From: Bacteroidia bacterium
Lineage (GTDB): Bacteria; Bacteroidota; Bacteroidia; Bacteroidales; Dysgonomonadaceae
Direction of reading: 5' to 3'
Assembly (NCBI GenBank): GCA_025999435.1
Contig: BNXH01000040.1
Span: 1 to 15,642, forward strand
Length of the DNA stretch: 15,642 nucleotides
The first letter of the stretch is position 1. The number at the start of each line of letters is the position of its first letter. Under the pieces are notes generated by a model, which did no database searches, had not been told where the DNA came from, and worked only from the letters and a program-made list of their open reading frames with translations. The position numbers and the translations under genes are program-made. Below are positions 1-7,762 of this stretch, one piece after another.

Positions 1-347
1 TGTGGGTCGCCGAGGGACGAAGCGCTAGCTTTTTGCTTACTTTTGGGCAATGCCAAAAGTAAGGACAAGCCCAGCAGGGCGCGGCAGTGATGAGCATATG
101 TTGAGAATATAAGCAATCTGTGATTGCGCGCAGAAGAATAAGGATGAAAGAAATCGAACGTTTTTACATTACAGCAATAACTTTAACTGCTGATTGGCAT
201 TATTAATTTATCCCCATATGCTTCGCTCGTGGCAACTTCACATAATCTTATTTGGAGCGTAACATATTTATAAAAAAAATACAAGTATTTAGCGCCTAAA
301 TATTAAATAGATTTTTTAAGACATATTATTTAAACAACTAGAAAATT
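1..347. other. Non-coding left flank with repeat-like hairpin
   Basis: No convincing gene lies in this stretch upstream of the TonB-dependent receptor. The first 100 bases are richer in G and C than the rest and contain a perfect 11-bp hairpin, listed separately. The last 100 bases are very AT-rich, as is usual for a Bacteroidota leader. A clean TAnnTTTG -7 box for the receptor was not found; the closest is TAACTTTA at 178-185, without a -33 partner, so the promoter is left uncalled. Confidence 0.6.
36..63. repeat. 11-bp perfect hairpin, probable dispersed repeat
   Basis: The arms CTTACTTTTGG (36-46) and CCAAAAGTAAG (53-63) are exact reverse complements around a 6-nt loop. The surrounding GC-rich text (about 1-90) contrasts with the AT-rich flank. 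Similar intergenic text recurs in other Bacteroidota genomes as far as I remember, but only one copy is visible here. It lacks a T-tract directly after the right arm, so it is not a typical intrinsic terminator. Confidence 0.5.
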
Positions 348-3300
348 ATGGTAAAAAAAATGAAATCTTATTTATTAATTATTTCGCTTATAATCACTAC
401 TTTTACCAATGCGCAAGTTACGACTTCCTCTTTGAGTGGTAAGATTACAGACAGCAACAATGAAGCTGTCATTGGTGCAACGATCCGGGCTATTCACGAA
501 CCTTCAGGTACTATGTATGGAGGGGTGACAAATCTAGACGGACGTTACACTATACAAGGTATGCGTGTTGGCGGACCTTACAAAGTAGAGATTTCTTATG
601 TCGGACATGAGACTGCTATTTATTCAGGAGTAAGCCTCACTTTGGGAGAAACTGCAAATATTTCCACAAAGTTAACGGAGTCAGCCCAATTATTGGGAGA
701 AGTAGTTATAGTAGGTAAATCCGGAATCGACGCTAACAAAACCGGTGCTGCCGCAAGTATTAATGCGGAAGATATCAACCGCATGCCTTCTATTACGCAT
801 GGCATTGCGGATGTTATTCGTTTAAATCCCCAAGTAAGCGTAAGTAATGGTGGCGCAATATCTTTTGCGGGAGTTAATAACCGTTACAATAGCTTCCAAA
901 TTGACGGAACGATGAATAACGACGTTTTCGGTTTAACATCCAATGGTTCTAATGGTGGGCAAGCAGGTACTCAGCCCGTATCTATGGAAACAATAGAGCA
1001 GCTTCAAATCAATATTGCTCCATTCGACATACGTCAATCAGGATTTACAGGAGGGGGCATTAATGCTATTACAAAATCGGGGACTAATGCTTTCCATGTA
1101 TCTGTTTATGGCTTTGGGAACAACCAAAATCTGATTGGTAGTAAATACACTTTGATGAATGGAGCAACCAGTGAAAAATATAGCAAGCAAAAAGAATATC
1201 AAGCCGGTATTACATTAGGAGGTCCTATTATTAAAAATAAATTATTCTTCTTTGCTAATTATGAAAAAGCAAATAAAGAGTTCCCGAATGCTTATGGATT
1301 AGGAGCTTCTGCATCGAAAGTAGACGCAGAAAAAGCCACACAGCTTTTAAATAAAATAAAAGAAATGGCAACGGCTCAGGGAGTAACATATAACGGAGAT
1401 CTATCAAAAAACTCTGACGATTATACAAGATCTGATAAAGGAGGTATTAAACTCGACTGGAATATCAATAACAAACATAATGCGTCTTTCCGTTGGAGTT
1501 TGGTTTCTGCCAAACAGTTAAATAGTTCTAGTAATGCTACAAACCTGAACTCTTCGGATTACAGTTACGATTTCGTTTCTAAAACGAACACGTTTGTTGC
1601 AGAATTACAGAGTCGTTTTTCTGATCATTTAAGTAACGAATTCCGTGCTTCTTATGTTCGTGTACGTGATCTACGTGATCCTGGAGCTCCATTTCCAATG
1701 ATTCAGATTAAAAGCGTTGGGGATGGTTATTTGAATATAGGAAACGAACGGTCTTCTATGGCAAATAGTCTCGATCAGGATATTTGGTCGTTTACTGATA
1801 ACCTGACTCTTTATAAAGATAATCATACCTTTACTTTTGGTACACATAACGAATTCTATAATTTTGCCAACTTATTTATACAAGATGCCTACGGTACGTA
1901 TTACTATAATACAGTGGATGATTTTCTTGCAGGCAAGATCAATCAGTATCGTTATCAGCAGGCAAATGTCAGTGTAACAGGAGATCCTAAATGGGAAGCT
2001 GCTTTTGGAGCAGGACAGTTAGGTTTTTATGCACAAGACAGATGGAATGCAACAGACAAATTGGATGTTACGTTAGGTCTTCGCATGGACATACCTGTAT
2101 TTTTTGATACTCCTGTAGAAAATAAAGGATTTAATGATTTTGCGGCATCTAAAAATTGGGGTTATAAAACAAATCAGAAATTGAGCAGTTCCCCACTGTT
2201 CTCTCCTCGCTTAGGTTTCCGTTACAAGATTGACGAATCAGAAAAATATGTTCTTCGTGGAGGCGCTGGTATTTTCACCGGTCGTATTCCTTTTGTTTGG
2301 TTAAGTAATAATTTCTCGAATACAGGTGTACAATTTTCAACATACAATGTTTCGGTTTCTACTAGCAATCCCAATGCAACTAGTAATCTATCCTTGATTT
2401 TAGATCCTAATAAACAAAAGGAAAATGTAGATAAGCTGACAGCTTCGGGCGCTCAAACAATTAACGTGTTTAGCGATGACTTTAAATTTGCACAAAATCT
2501 ACGTTTCAATTTAGGATTTGATTTCGAATTGGGTGGTATCAACTGGACTGCTGAAGCAATATATTCAAAAACACTGAATGATATTCTTTATCAAAATCTG
2601 GCTTATGATCTCAATGGAAAGACTTTGGGGGAAACCGTCTCAGGCTTAGATTTTGATAAACGTCCAATGTTCCAAAGAGCAACAACCGGTACTGACTATT
2701 CATATATCTATGCTCTATCAAATACCAATAAGGGCTACTCTTACAACTTGTCTTTGACAGGTGAAAAGAAATTCAACTTTGGTTTAGACTTGACTGCATC
2801 TTATACCTTTACTCAATCGAAATCTCTTAATAGTGGTACATCTTCTGTTGCTCAATCAAACTGGGCTTACAATTATACCACAGGAAACCCCAACGATCCG
2901 GAATTAGGATTCTCAGCATTCAATCAACCTCACAGGATCAATTTATCGGCATTTTATACTAAAAAATATGCTAAATCCTGGACTTCAGTTGTTGGCCTTA
3001 TCTATACAGGTTCGTCGGGTGCACCATATTCTATCTATTACAATGGAGACATAAATGGTGATAGCTCAAATGGTAATGATTTGATTTTCATCCCTACCGA
3101 TGCGCAAATCGATCAAATGGCATTTACTGCAACTACTGCTTATACTGTAGATGCACAAAAAGCAAATATGAAAGCCTGGATTGCAAATGATTCTTATTTG
3201 AGTAAACATCGTGGAGAATATTTTGGACGTTATGCAGATAATGAGAAATTTGAACATCATTTCGACTTCCATTTTGCACAGAAGTATAACTTCAACGTAG

Positions 3301-3536
3301 GAAGCAATGTACATTCTTTAGAACTCTCGTTTGACATTATAAATGTAGGAAACATGCTTAACAAGAATTGGGGTAGAGTTACTTCTCTGCAAAGTAGTAC
3401 ATCAACATATTACAGTCCTATCACTTATAATAGTGGTAAGTTCCAGTTCTTGCATGATGCTGATTTTAATATGCGTTCATATAGTGACTATTATTCTCGT
3501 TGGAGAGGTCAAATCGGATTAAAATATACCTTTTGA
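348..3536 (+). CDS. TonB-dependent receptor, Oar-like
   Basis: Outer-membrane beta-barrel receptor that should import a ligand with energy from TonB-ExbBD; the substrate is unknown. The 1062-residue product starts with a signal peptide ending near TNAQ (about residue 23). A carboxypeptidase-regulatory-like beta-sandwich follows (about 27-110, with the typical GKITDSNNEAVIGATI pattern and a LDGRYTI strand). Next is a plug domain (about 115-245) with the INRMPS...IADVIRLNPQVS and GGGINAITKSGTN signatures, then a long barrel. The chain ends in an aromatic strand, LKYTF, as expected for insertion by the BAM machinery. The length and domain order fit Oar-type receptors rather than SusC, and no SusD partner follows. 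A second ATG at 360 would give an equally good signal peptide (MKSYLLIIS...), so the exact start is open. The gene stands alone and ends at a strong terminator. Confidence 0.93.
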   Translation: MVKKMKSYLLIISLIITTFTNAQVTTSSLSGKITDSNNEAVIGATIRAIHEPSGTMYGGVTNLDGRYTIQGMRVGGPYKVEISYVGHETAIYSGVSLTLGETANISTKLTESAQLLGEVVIVGKSGIDANKTGAAASINAEDINRMPSITHGIADVIRLNPQVSVSNGGAISFAGVNNRYNSFQIDGTMNNDVFGLTSNGSNGGQAGTQPVSMETIEQLQINIAPFDIRQSGFTGGGINAITKSGTNAFHVSVYGFGNNQNLIGSKYTLMNGATSEKYSKQKEYQAGITLGGPIIKNKLFFFANYEKANKEFPNAYGLGASASKVDAEKATQLLNKIKEMATAQGVTYNGDLSKNSDDYTRSDKGGIKLDWNINNKHNASFRWSLVSAKQLNSSSNATNLNSSDYSYDFVSKTNTFVAELQSRFSDHLSNEFRASYVRVRDLRDPGAPFPMIQIKSVGDGYLNIGNERSSMANSLDQDIWSFTDNLTLYKDNHTFTFGTHNEFYNFANLFIQDAYGTYYYNTVDDFLAGKINQYRYQQANVSVTGDPKWEAAFGAGQLGFYAQDRWNATDKLDVTLGLRMDIPVFFDTPVENKGFNDFAASKNWGYKTNQKLSSSPLFSPRLGFRYKIDESEKYVLRGGAGIFTGRIPFVWLSNNFSNTGVQFSTYNVSVSTSNPNATSNLSLILDPNKQKENVDKLTASGAQTINVFSDDFKFAQNLRFNLGFDFELGGINWTAEAIYSKTLNDILYQNLAYDLNGKTLGETVSGLDFDKRPMFQRATTGTDYSYIYALSNTNKGYSYNLSLTGEKKFNFGLDLTASYTFTQSKSLNSGTSSVAQSNWAYNYTTGNPNDPELGFSAFNQPHRINLSAFYTKKYAKSWTSVVGLIYTGSSGAPYSIYYNGDINGDSSNGNDLIFIPTDAQIDQMAFTATTAYTVDAQKANMKAWIANDSYLSKHRGEYFGRYADNEKFEHHFDFHFAQKYNFNVGSNVHSLELSFDIINVGNMLNKNWGRVTSLQSSTSTYYSPITYNSGKFQFLHDADFNMRSYSDYYSRWRGQIGLKYTF

Positions 3537-3554
3537 TTGCTAAATATATAAATG

Positions 3555-3590
3555 AAGAGGCCGGAAGATGTTTCTTCCGACCTCTTTGTT
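3555..3590 (+). terminator. Intrinsic terminator of the TonB receptor gene
   Basis: Arms 3555-3568 and 3573-3586 (core GAGGCCGGAAGA / TCTTCCGACCTC) pair over 14 bp with one C-A mismatch around a 4-nt loop, followed by TTGTTT. It starts 19 nt after the receptor stop codon. On the opposite strand the mismatch becomes a G-U pair, so it may also stop transcription coming from the right. Confidence 0.8.
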
Positions 3591-3594
3591 TATC

Positions 3595-3726
3595 TCAGTC
3601 AACCTCCTCTCCCCATAATTCAATATCGGAAGAGACTGTCATTATACTAAAAATGATATATATCCAAGCCATACACTGACATCCTAGCAAAATATAAAAC
3701 CATATATTCATTGTTTCTCTACTCAT
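3595..3726 (-). CDS. Possible small membrane peptide (43 aa)
   Basis: An ATG-started frame of 43 codons with one hydrophobic segment (about residues 8-30, core WFYILLGC and MAWIYIIFSIM) and an acidic tail ending GEEVD. This is the layout of a single-pass membrane peptide. An AGGAGG lies upstream but about 19 nt from the ATG, too far for a normal ribosome site, and Bacteroidota rarely use such sites. No TAnnTTTG box was seen. No family is recognised. The frame sits between a receptor terminator and a decayed transposase, so it may be chance or the leftover of a disrupted gene. Confidence 0.22.
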   Translation of the reverse strand: MSRETMNIWFYILLGCQCMAWIYIIFSIMTVSSDIELWGEEVD

Positions 3727-3799
3727 TAGGTGAAATTAATAAAAACCTCCTTCAATATACTTAATATTAAAAGGGATATCTAATAATGCGAATCAGTAT

Positions 3800-3940
3800 T
3801 TAAAAAATTAGATAAATAAAAGCGATGGCAATTTTACCCATCATATGTACTAAAAGTCCAGATGTTGACCTGACTTTCTGCGCTCTTTGAATTTTTGTAC
3901 GTTCATTCAACCAATTGAAGAATGATTCTATGGGTTATCT
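3800..3940 (-). pseudogene. Transposase 3' remnant
   Basis: Reading leftward from about 3940, the frame gives PIESFFNWLNERTK, then IQRAQKVRSTSGLLVH, then a hydrophobic end (IAFIYLIF) and a stop at 3800-3802. This resembles the C-terminus of DDE transposases common in Bacteroidota, where an RQPIESFFNW-type motif carries the last catalytic Glu. Only about 45 residues remain. The codon just before PIES is TAA where a Gln codon would be expected, which a single C-to-T change would explain. There is no recognisable transposase further upstream and no clear terminal repeats. The IS family is not assigned. It is a decayed remnant, not a working element. Confidence 0.7.
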
Positions 3941-3980
3941 GACTTTAGAAACAGCAGTAGAAAATAAGTCATTATATGCT

Positions 3981-4005
3981 TTGCTTCACTTCGTTCGCAA
4001 TGACG
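3981..4005. repeat. Short intergenic repeat-like element
   Basis: The minus strand reads CGTCATTGCGAACGAAGTGA followed by AGCAA. This closely matches a short repeat of the CGTCATTGCGAgCGAAGcGAAGCAA type that I recall as scattered in intergenic DNA of many bacteria. Only one clear copy is present here; a weaker look-alike (TATGCTTCGCTCGTGGCAAC) is at about 217-236. Confidence 0.4.
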
Positions 4006-4020
4006 TGTAAAAGACCTTTT

Positions 4021-4220
4021 GACACACCCTCATCATATAAAAACCTACAAGAATTTTAATAACTTATTTACAATAGAAAATAAATTTTAACCAAGAGGAA
4101 TATAGTTCAATTCTGGATAAGGTTGGGAAGCCTACTGCGTTAATCTATTGATATAATCGCAATTAAACTGAATTTACTATTAAAACACTTTTATTTACAA
4201 AATGTTCTTAAAATGTTTAA
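4021..4220. other. Non-coding interval downstream of the glycosyltransferase
   Basis: AT-rich and without a supported gene or hairpin terminator. One short plus-strand frame (4077-4151, including EEYSSILDKVGKPTALIY) reads like protein but has no start codon and no recognised family; it may be a gene fragment left by past insertion or deletion. Confidence 0.5.
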
Positions 4221-5297
4221 TTAAAGTATACTTTTAATAATATCCTCTATTTTCCCTATCGAATTTTCCCAAGAAAATCGCTGTACATAATAGTTTCCCC
4301 GTTGAGCTAAATTTATACGATATTCATTATTTTCTATTAAATAACAAATACGGTCAGCCATTTGCGAAGGATTAGCAACGTCTGTCAATAACGCTGTTTT
4401 ATTATCGAATGCATACTCCTGATGTCCTTCAATATCCGTACAGACTAAAGCGCATCCGCAAAACATGGACTCCACGGAAACCAATCCGAAACCTTCAGTA
4501 AAACTATTGGAAATAAATATGGCATTGCGATTATATATTTCACATAGATTATCCGGATCGCGATAATATTTTGTCCAATATGGCAGGTGTTCGGGAGCAG
4601 AAGAAATTCCAAACAATTCGACATTCAAATCAGGAATCCGGCTTTTTACTATTTTCAGAGCCTCCAAACCATATTTAGAGCCTTTTATTTCCTGTTTTGA
4701 ATACATCATTGCAACCGTAGCAGGCTCTCTGGCCTCCACCAGTTTTTGGATATAGTACAATGCATTATCAATACCATTTTCTATAAGTTCAATTCTATTT
4801 TTTGTATATTGACTCACTATCTTCTGTAAATATGAAGCAACAACAATATTTATTGTATTTTTCATGTCATATGAAGAATATAGCAGATCCTCGTGGCCTT
4901 CCCAATTTTCGTAACCTTGTATTAAATTTATCTTCTTTCCTTTTCTTTCGCTCAATGCCCCCATTTCTAATACTGTAGACCACCATGTAGCAACAACTAT
5001 ATCGGCATCCTCTACATACTTATCCTTAACCTCAGGAACATATGACATGGTTATACCAGCGTCAAAATCAAACCATTTATCTCTATCAAATCCTTCCAGC
5101 TTTGATAATATACGACGCAGAAGATAGGGCAACCTGTACTTCATATAGGGTGTTTTAATAGGAAAAGTCAAATGCACCCGATATCCTTTTTTAGCCAGAC
5201 GGTTAGCATATTCATACATCACCCTGAAACCACCTGCAGGACGACGAGGCTTGAAAGGAAGGATAAAATTTATTTTGGTTTTAGCAGCCACAGTCAA
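4221..5297 (-). CDS. Family 4 glycosyltransferase (GT-B fold)
   Basis: Predicted cytoplasmic glycosyltransferase that moves a sugar from an activated donor to a glycan or lipid acceptor; donor and acceptor cannot be told. The 358-residue product shows an N-terminal Rossmann half with a glycine-rich loop (KPRRPAGGFRVMYEYA, 16-31). The C-terminal half carries a donor site with the E-x7-E motif EGFGLVSVE (268-276), followed by GCALVCTDIEGHQEY. There is no signal peptide or membrane span. The start is uncertain: no ATG occurs before Met27. The best choice is TTG at 5295-5297, with GTG at 5289-5291 as alternative; an in-frame TAA lies about 14 codons upstream. It is not inside a visible polysaccharide cluster. 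The neighbouring DUF3868 gene on the same strand is separated by a terminator. Confidence 0.85.
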   Translation of the reverse strand: MTVAAKTKINFILPFKPRRPAGGFRVMYEYANRLAKKGYRVHLTFPIKTPYMKYRLPYLLRRILSKLEGFDRDKWFDFDAGITMSYVPEVKDKYVEDADIVVATWWSTVLEMGALSERKGKKINLIQGYENWEGHEDLLYSSYDMKNTINIVVASYLQKIVSQYTKNRIELIENGIDNALYYIQKLVEAREPATVAMMYSKQEIKGSKYGLEALKIVKSRIPDLNVELFGISSAPEHLPYWTKYYRDPDNLCEIYNRNAIFISNSFTEGFGLVSVESMFCGCALVCTDIEGHQEYAFDNKTALLTDVANPSQMADRICYLIENNEYRINLAQRGNYYVQRFSWENSIGKIEDIIKSIL

Positions 5298-5307
5298 ATT
5301 GTTTATG

Positions 5308-5338
5308 CAAATATAAAAAACAGTACCAGCCGGTCTAA
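5308..5338 (-). promoter_or_regulatory. Promoter of the glycosyltransferase gene
   Basis: The minus strand has TATATTTG (5315 to 5308), a full match to the Bacteroidota -7 box TAnnTTTG. TTAG lies 19 nt upstream (5338-5335) as an imperfect -33 element. The box ends only 10 nt before the proposed TTG start, implying a leader of a few bases. Confidence 0.55.
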
Positions 5339-5466
5339 TTTATAATTTCGGGATGGGCGATCAGTTATTTAGCAATTACTAAACTAACTCTCCTCTTTTG
5401 TTTTTTTATCTGGACGACATCGATTACTTAATTCGTATGTAAATATAAAAATATATTCGAAACTAA

Positions 5467-5494
5467 AAAGAGGCTTCCATTTGAAAGCCTCTTT
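5467..5494 (-). terminator. Intrinsic terminator of the DUF3868 gene
   Basis: Arms 5467-5476 (AAAGAGGCTT) and 5485-5494 (AAGCCTCTTT) pair perfectly over 10 bp around an 8-nt loop. On the minus strand the stem runs into CTCTTTTTAG. It begins 5 nt after the stop codon of the DUF3868 gene and separates it from the glycosyltransferase. Confidence 0.85.
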
Positions 5495-5498
5495 ACAG

Positions 5499-6524
5499 TT
5501 ATTTGTTTCTATATACGACCCTGCATTCTATCCGCCATTGCTGAGGAAACAAATTATCCCGCATATATCTATAAGGATTACCTTGCGCCAACTGCATAAG
5601 CTTCAATTCACGACCGGTAAAAACACCGACAGTATTTATAATATTCAATACTTCCTGCTGATAAGGCATATATGACTGTCTGACAAGCTCTGTCAAACCC
5701 GGCCAGTCTTCTCCTTTCCAGTCTGTGAAAAACAAAGATTCCGGATAATTGTTTTCGGTTTGTAAAACTCTCTTAAACGCCAAAGCCTGTTCCTTAGTTA
5801 ATTCTTCATTTTCATAATAAATCCCATCAATAGATGTATAAGCGGTGATATAGACGCCTATAAGCGAGACACTTTCATCAAACATCAACCAATCGAGCAT
5901 CGTCTTGATCTTATCCATCTCCTCCTGATTGGCTATGTCAAATGACTTTTTACTTGAATGGCGCAAATCGAAAACAACGCTTTCAGTGGAAACGACACCT
6001 TCGATTCGTGACGACCTGTCTGCCAAAAATTCAGGTTTGGTAGGCACTACTTTTTCCCTAATACTATTTTTCAGAACTTCCGTAAACTTGTATAGCGGGA
6101 CTCCTCCTATCTTATTCAAATCGACTTTTATTTCTAATCTTGAGTTATCCATCCACCGCTCATAAGCCACCGTTATCTTATATAATTGATTCTTTTGATT
6201 AGAAACTTGCGGATGACTATATGATTTAGTATTCGCATAATTCCGATTATACAAATAAAAACCTTGCTTCCCTTGTCCGATCAAGACGAGCTTAGGCAGT
6301 TCCAATATCTTTGTACCTGATTTTATCAGAGGAGTCAATGTCAGGGAATCACCCAATTCGACATAATAGTCTTGTAAATTTAAAGGAATGCCGACATAAA
6401 CATTTTCCTTATCATATTCAAATGTCACCCTTTTTGTATTTAGCGCTATACCTTGTTGAGCATCAACTCTCTGGTGAAAACAAACAAATGCCATCATCAG
6501 AAAAACGATAAAAATCTTTCTCAT
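5499..6524 (-). CDS. DUF3868 protein with OmpA-like C-terminus
   Basis: Exported cell-envelope protein of a Bacteroidota family often encoded with fimbrial (FimA/Mfa-type) and DUF3575 genes; its biochemical role is not established. The 341-residue product starts with a signal peptide cut near VDAQ (about residue 23). The N-terminal half (about 35-150) has the beta-rich DUF3868 pattern, for example VYVGIPLNLQDYYVELGDSL and PKLVLIGQGKQGFYLYNRN. The C-terminal part (about 205-335) resembles an OmpA-like fold: ITAYTSIDGIYYENEELTKE, the run EQALAFKRVL that usually follows, and a closing RIECRVVY strand. There is no lipobox. None of the usual fimbrial partners is next to it. Its start is well placed (ATG at 6522-6524, right before the signal peptide). 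The family call rests on recalled sequence patterns. Confidence 0.68.
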   Translation of the reverse strand: MRKIFIVFLMMAFVCFHQRVDAQQGIALNTKRVTFEYDKENVYVGIPLNLQDYYVELGDSLTLTPLIKSGTKILELPKLVLIGQGKQGFYLYNRNYANTKSYSHPQVSNQKNQLYKITVAYERWMDNSRLEIKVDLNKIGGVPLYKFTEVLKNSIREKVVPTKPEFLADRSSRIEGVVSTESVVFDLRHSSKKSFDIANQEEMDKIKTMLDWLMFDESVSLIGVYITAYTSIDGIYYENEELTKEQALAFKRVLQTENNYPESLFFTDWKGEDWPGLTELVRQSYMPYQQEVLNIINTVGVFTGRELKLMQLAQGNPYRYMRDNLFPQQWRIECRVVYRNK

Positions 6525-6576
6525 ATAATATTCAGTTAGTGTTATAGGTACTTGTCTCCAGCTTTAAGTTTATTCA

Positions 6577-6592
6577 TGTACAAAATTGTACA
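6577..6592. promoter_or_regulatory. Inverted repeat TGTACAA-AA-TTGTACA, possible operator
   Basis: A perfect 7-bp palindrome with a 2-nt centre lies 52-68 bp upstream of the DUF3868 start codon. On the minus strand it includes CAATTTTG, one base off the -7 box TAnnTTTG. A dimeric regulator bound here would cover the promoter. The binding protein is unknown. Confidence 0.4.
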
Positions 6593-6828
6593 ATATAAAA
6601 AACAGAATATACTAAAAATATTCTTTATATATACGAATATTAAATAGCCTTGTACCTTGACTTAATTACAATGCGAAGATATAAAAAATATTTCAAAAAT
6701 TAAGAGCCTATTTCAAGAGTAATTACCCACCAACATATTTACCCTCCTACTTCCGGAATTACAGCATTGCTATGTCAGGATAATTACAAAATATTTTTCA
6801 ATTATAAAATAAACAATATTAAAAATAA

Positions 6829-6860
6829 TTTTAATATTATTAAACAATGAATTATATTTG
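6829..6860 (+). promoter_or_regulatory. Promoter of the DUF2089 operon
   Basis: TATATTTG at 6853-6860 fully matches the -7 box TAnnTTTG. Upstream at about 20 nt is TTTT (6829-6832), a weak -33 element. Transcription should begin near 6865, which places the ATG at 6847 outside the message and favours the ATG at 6880. Confidence 0.5.
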
Positions 6861-6879
6861 TAAAAAAAATATTCAAATT

Positions 6880-7143
6880 ATGTTACCTTGTAATTGTCCA
6901 AGTTGCCAGAAGCAGCTAAAAGTAAAAAGTTTATTTTGTGAAAATTGTTGTACAGAAGTACATGGGCTATACGGTCTGCCCGTTTTAGCTCGTCTTTCTG
7001 TCGAAGATCAGGATTTTATCCTCAAGTTCGTGAAAAATAGCGGAAGCCTGAAAGATATGGCTAAAGACCTCGGTTTGAGCTATCCTACTGTGAGAAATTT
7101 ATTAGATGACATAATCGATAAAATTAAAGTATATGAAAAATAG
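6880..7143 (+). CDS. DUF2089 zinc-ribbon and HTH protein
   Basis: Small cytoplasmic protein, probably a DNA-binding or signalling adaptor, of the DUF2089 family. From the ATG at 6880 it has 87 residues. The N-terminus is a Cys-rich zinc ribbon (MLPCNCPSCQ...LFCENCC; Cys 4, 6, 9, 20, 23 and 24). The C-terminal half is a helix-turn-helix-like segment (about 45-80: SLKDMAKDLGLSYPTVRNLL). An in-frame ATG at 6847 would add 11 residues, but a perfect -7 box lies inside that extension, and starting with MLPCNCPSC brings the first Cys pair to the very N-terminus, as I recall for relatives. The end overlaps the next gene by 11 bp, so the two are translationally coupled. A regulatory role is inferred from the HTH. 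Confidence 0.75.
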   Translation: MLPCNCPSCQKQLKVKSLFCENCCTEVHGLYGLPVLARLSVEDQDFILKFVKNSGSLKDMAKDLGLSYPTVRNLLDDIIDKIKVYEK

Positions 7144-7750
7144 GACATTAAGATCATGGCTATTCACCCCATTTAAATTCATTGCAGGAAGTAAAGCTCT
7201 GATCATTGGGATTATAGTATTAGCTATATTATCGATATTCGGATACCTGGGAAATGTTCATTTTGGCGGCATAATAGGTCCTTCTATTGCTGACAGTAGC
7301 TCCGAAAGCCCATACATATTGCATGCTTACTATCAATTATCGGCTTGGATATCGATGACATCGATATTTTATATTACAGCCCGAATAGTGTCTAAGACTT
7401 CCGTCCGGTTGATAGACATTGCCGGCACAATGGCGGTTTCTCAAGCACCTTTTATCTTGGTGGCCTTGTTTGGACTTTTTCCTGATGTTCATCTTCACAT
7501 AGGCGATCCAAATAGTGCTAACATACATGAAATCATGCAAGTTGTAAAAGAAAATCTTGTCATGATAGCCACGATTAGCATCATAAGCATCCTTATTATA
7601 GTATGGTCTATCGTATTAAAATATAATGCCTATACCGTATCAGCAAATATAAAAGGTGTAACAGGAGGAATATCTTTCACCATTGCGATAATATTCTGTG
7701 AAATTCTATCCCGGCTAATAGACTATATTGTAATAACCCTAATCCCTTAA
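7133..7750 (+). CDS. Yip1-like integral membrane protein
   Basis: Membrane protein of 205 residues in the Yip1 style, function unknown. Five hydrophobic segments are visible at about 22-41, 66-86, 95-116, 141-163 and 175-203, after a basic N-terminus with the FTPFKFI motif typical of bacterial Yip1-domain proteins. The long loop between the first two segments (42-65) is polar. The ATG lies inside the end of the DUF2089 gene (overlap 7133-7143), and the next gene begins 12 nt after the stop, so it is the middle gene of one operon. It could be the membrane partner of the zinc-ribbon/HTH protein; this is inference from the coupling. Confidence 0.7.
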   Translation: MKNRTLRSWLFTPFKFIAGSKALIIGIIVLAILSIFGYLGNVHFGGIIGPSIADSSSESPYILHAYYQLSAWISMTSIFYITARIVSKTSVRLIDIAGTMAVSQAPFILVALFGLFPDVHLHIGDPNSANIHEIMQVVKENLVMIATISIISILIIVWSIVLKYNAYTVSANIKGVTGGISFTIAIIFCEILSRLIDYIVITLIP

Positions 7751-7762
7751 AATAATAATCTG

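Larger units (their letters stand above)
6525..6879. other. Divergent intergenic region
   Basis: AT-rich spacer between the leftward DUF3868 gene and the rightward DUF2089 operon. It holds a 16-bp inverted repeat near the DUF3868 start and the operon promoter at its right end, both listed separately. No small gene was supported. A GAGCCTATTTCAA stretch near 6706 slightly resembles an IS end but has no partner. Confidence 0.5.

Noticed and set aside
348..3536. SusC-type receptor of a polysaccharide utilisation locus
   Set aside because: No SusD gene or glycan enzymes follow, and the sequence pattern fits Oar-like receptors better.
4077..4151. Short plus-strand frame containing EEYSSILDKVGKPTALIY
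   Set aside because: Protein-like in feel, but it has no start codon, only 24 codons, and no family I can name.
6700..6725. GAGCCTATTTCAAGAGTAA as a solo IS5-type terminal repeat
   Set aside because: Resemblance to the 15471-15487 repeat is partial, there is no partner end and no transposase sequence nearby.
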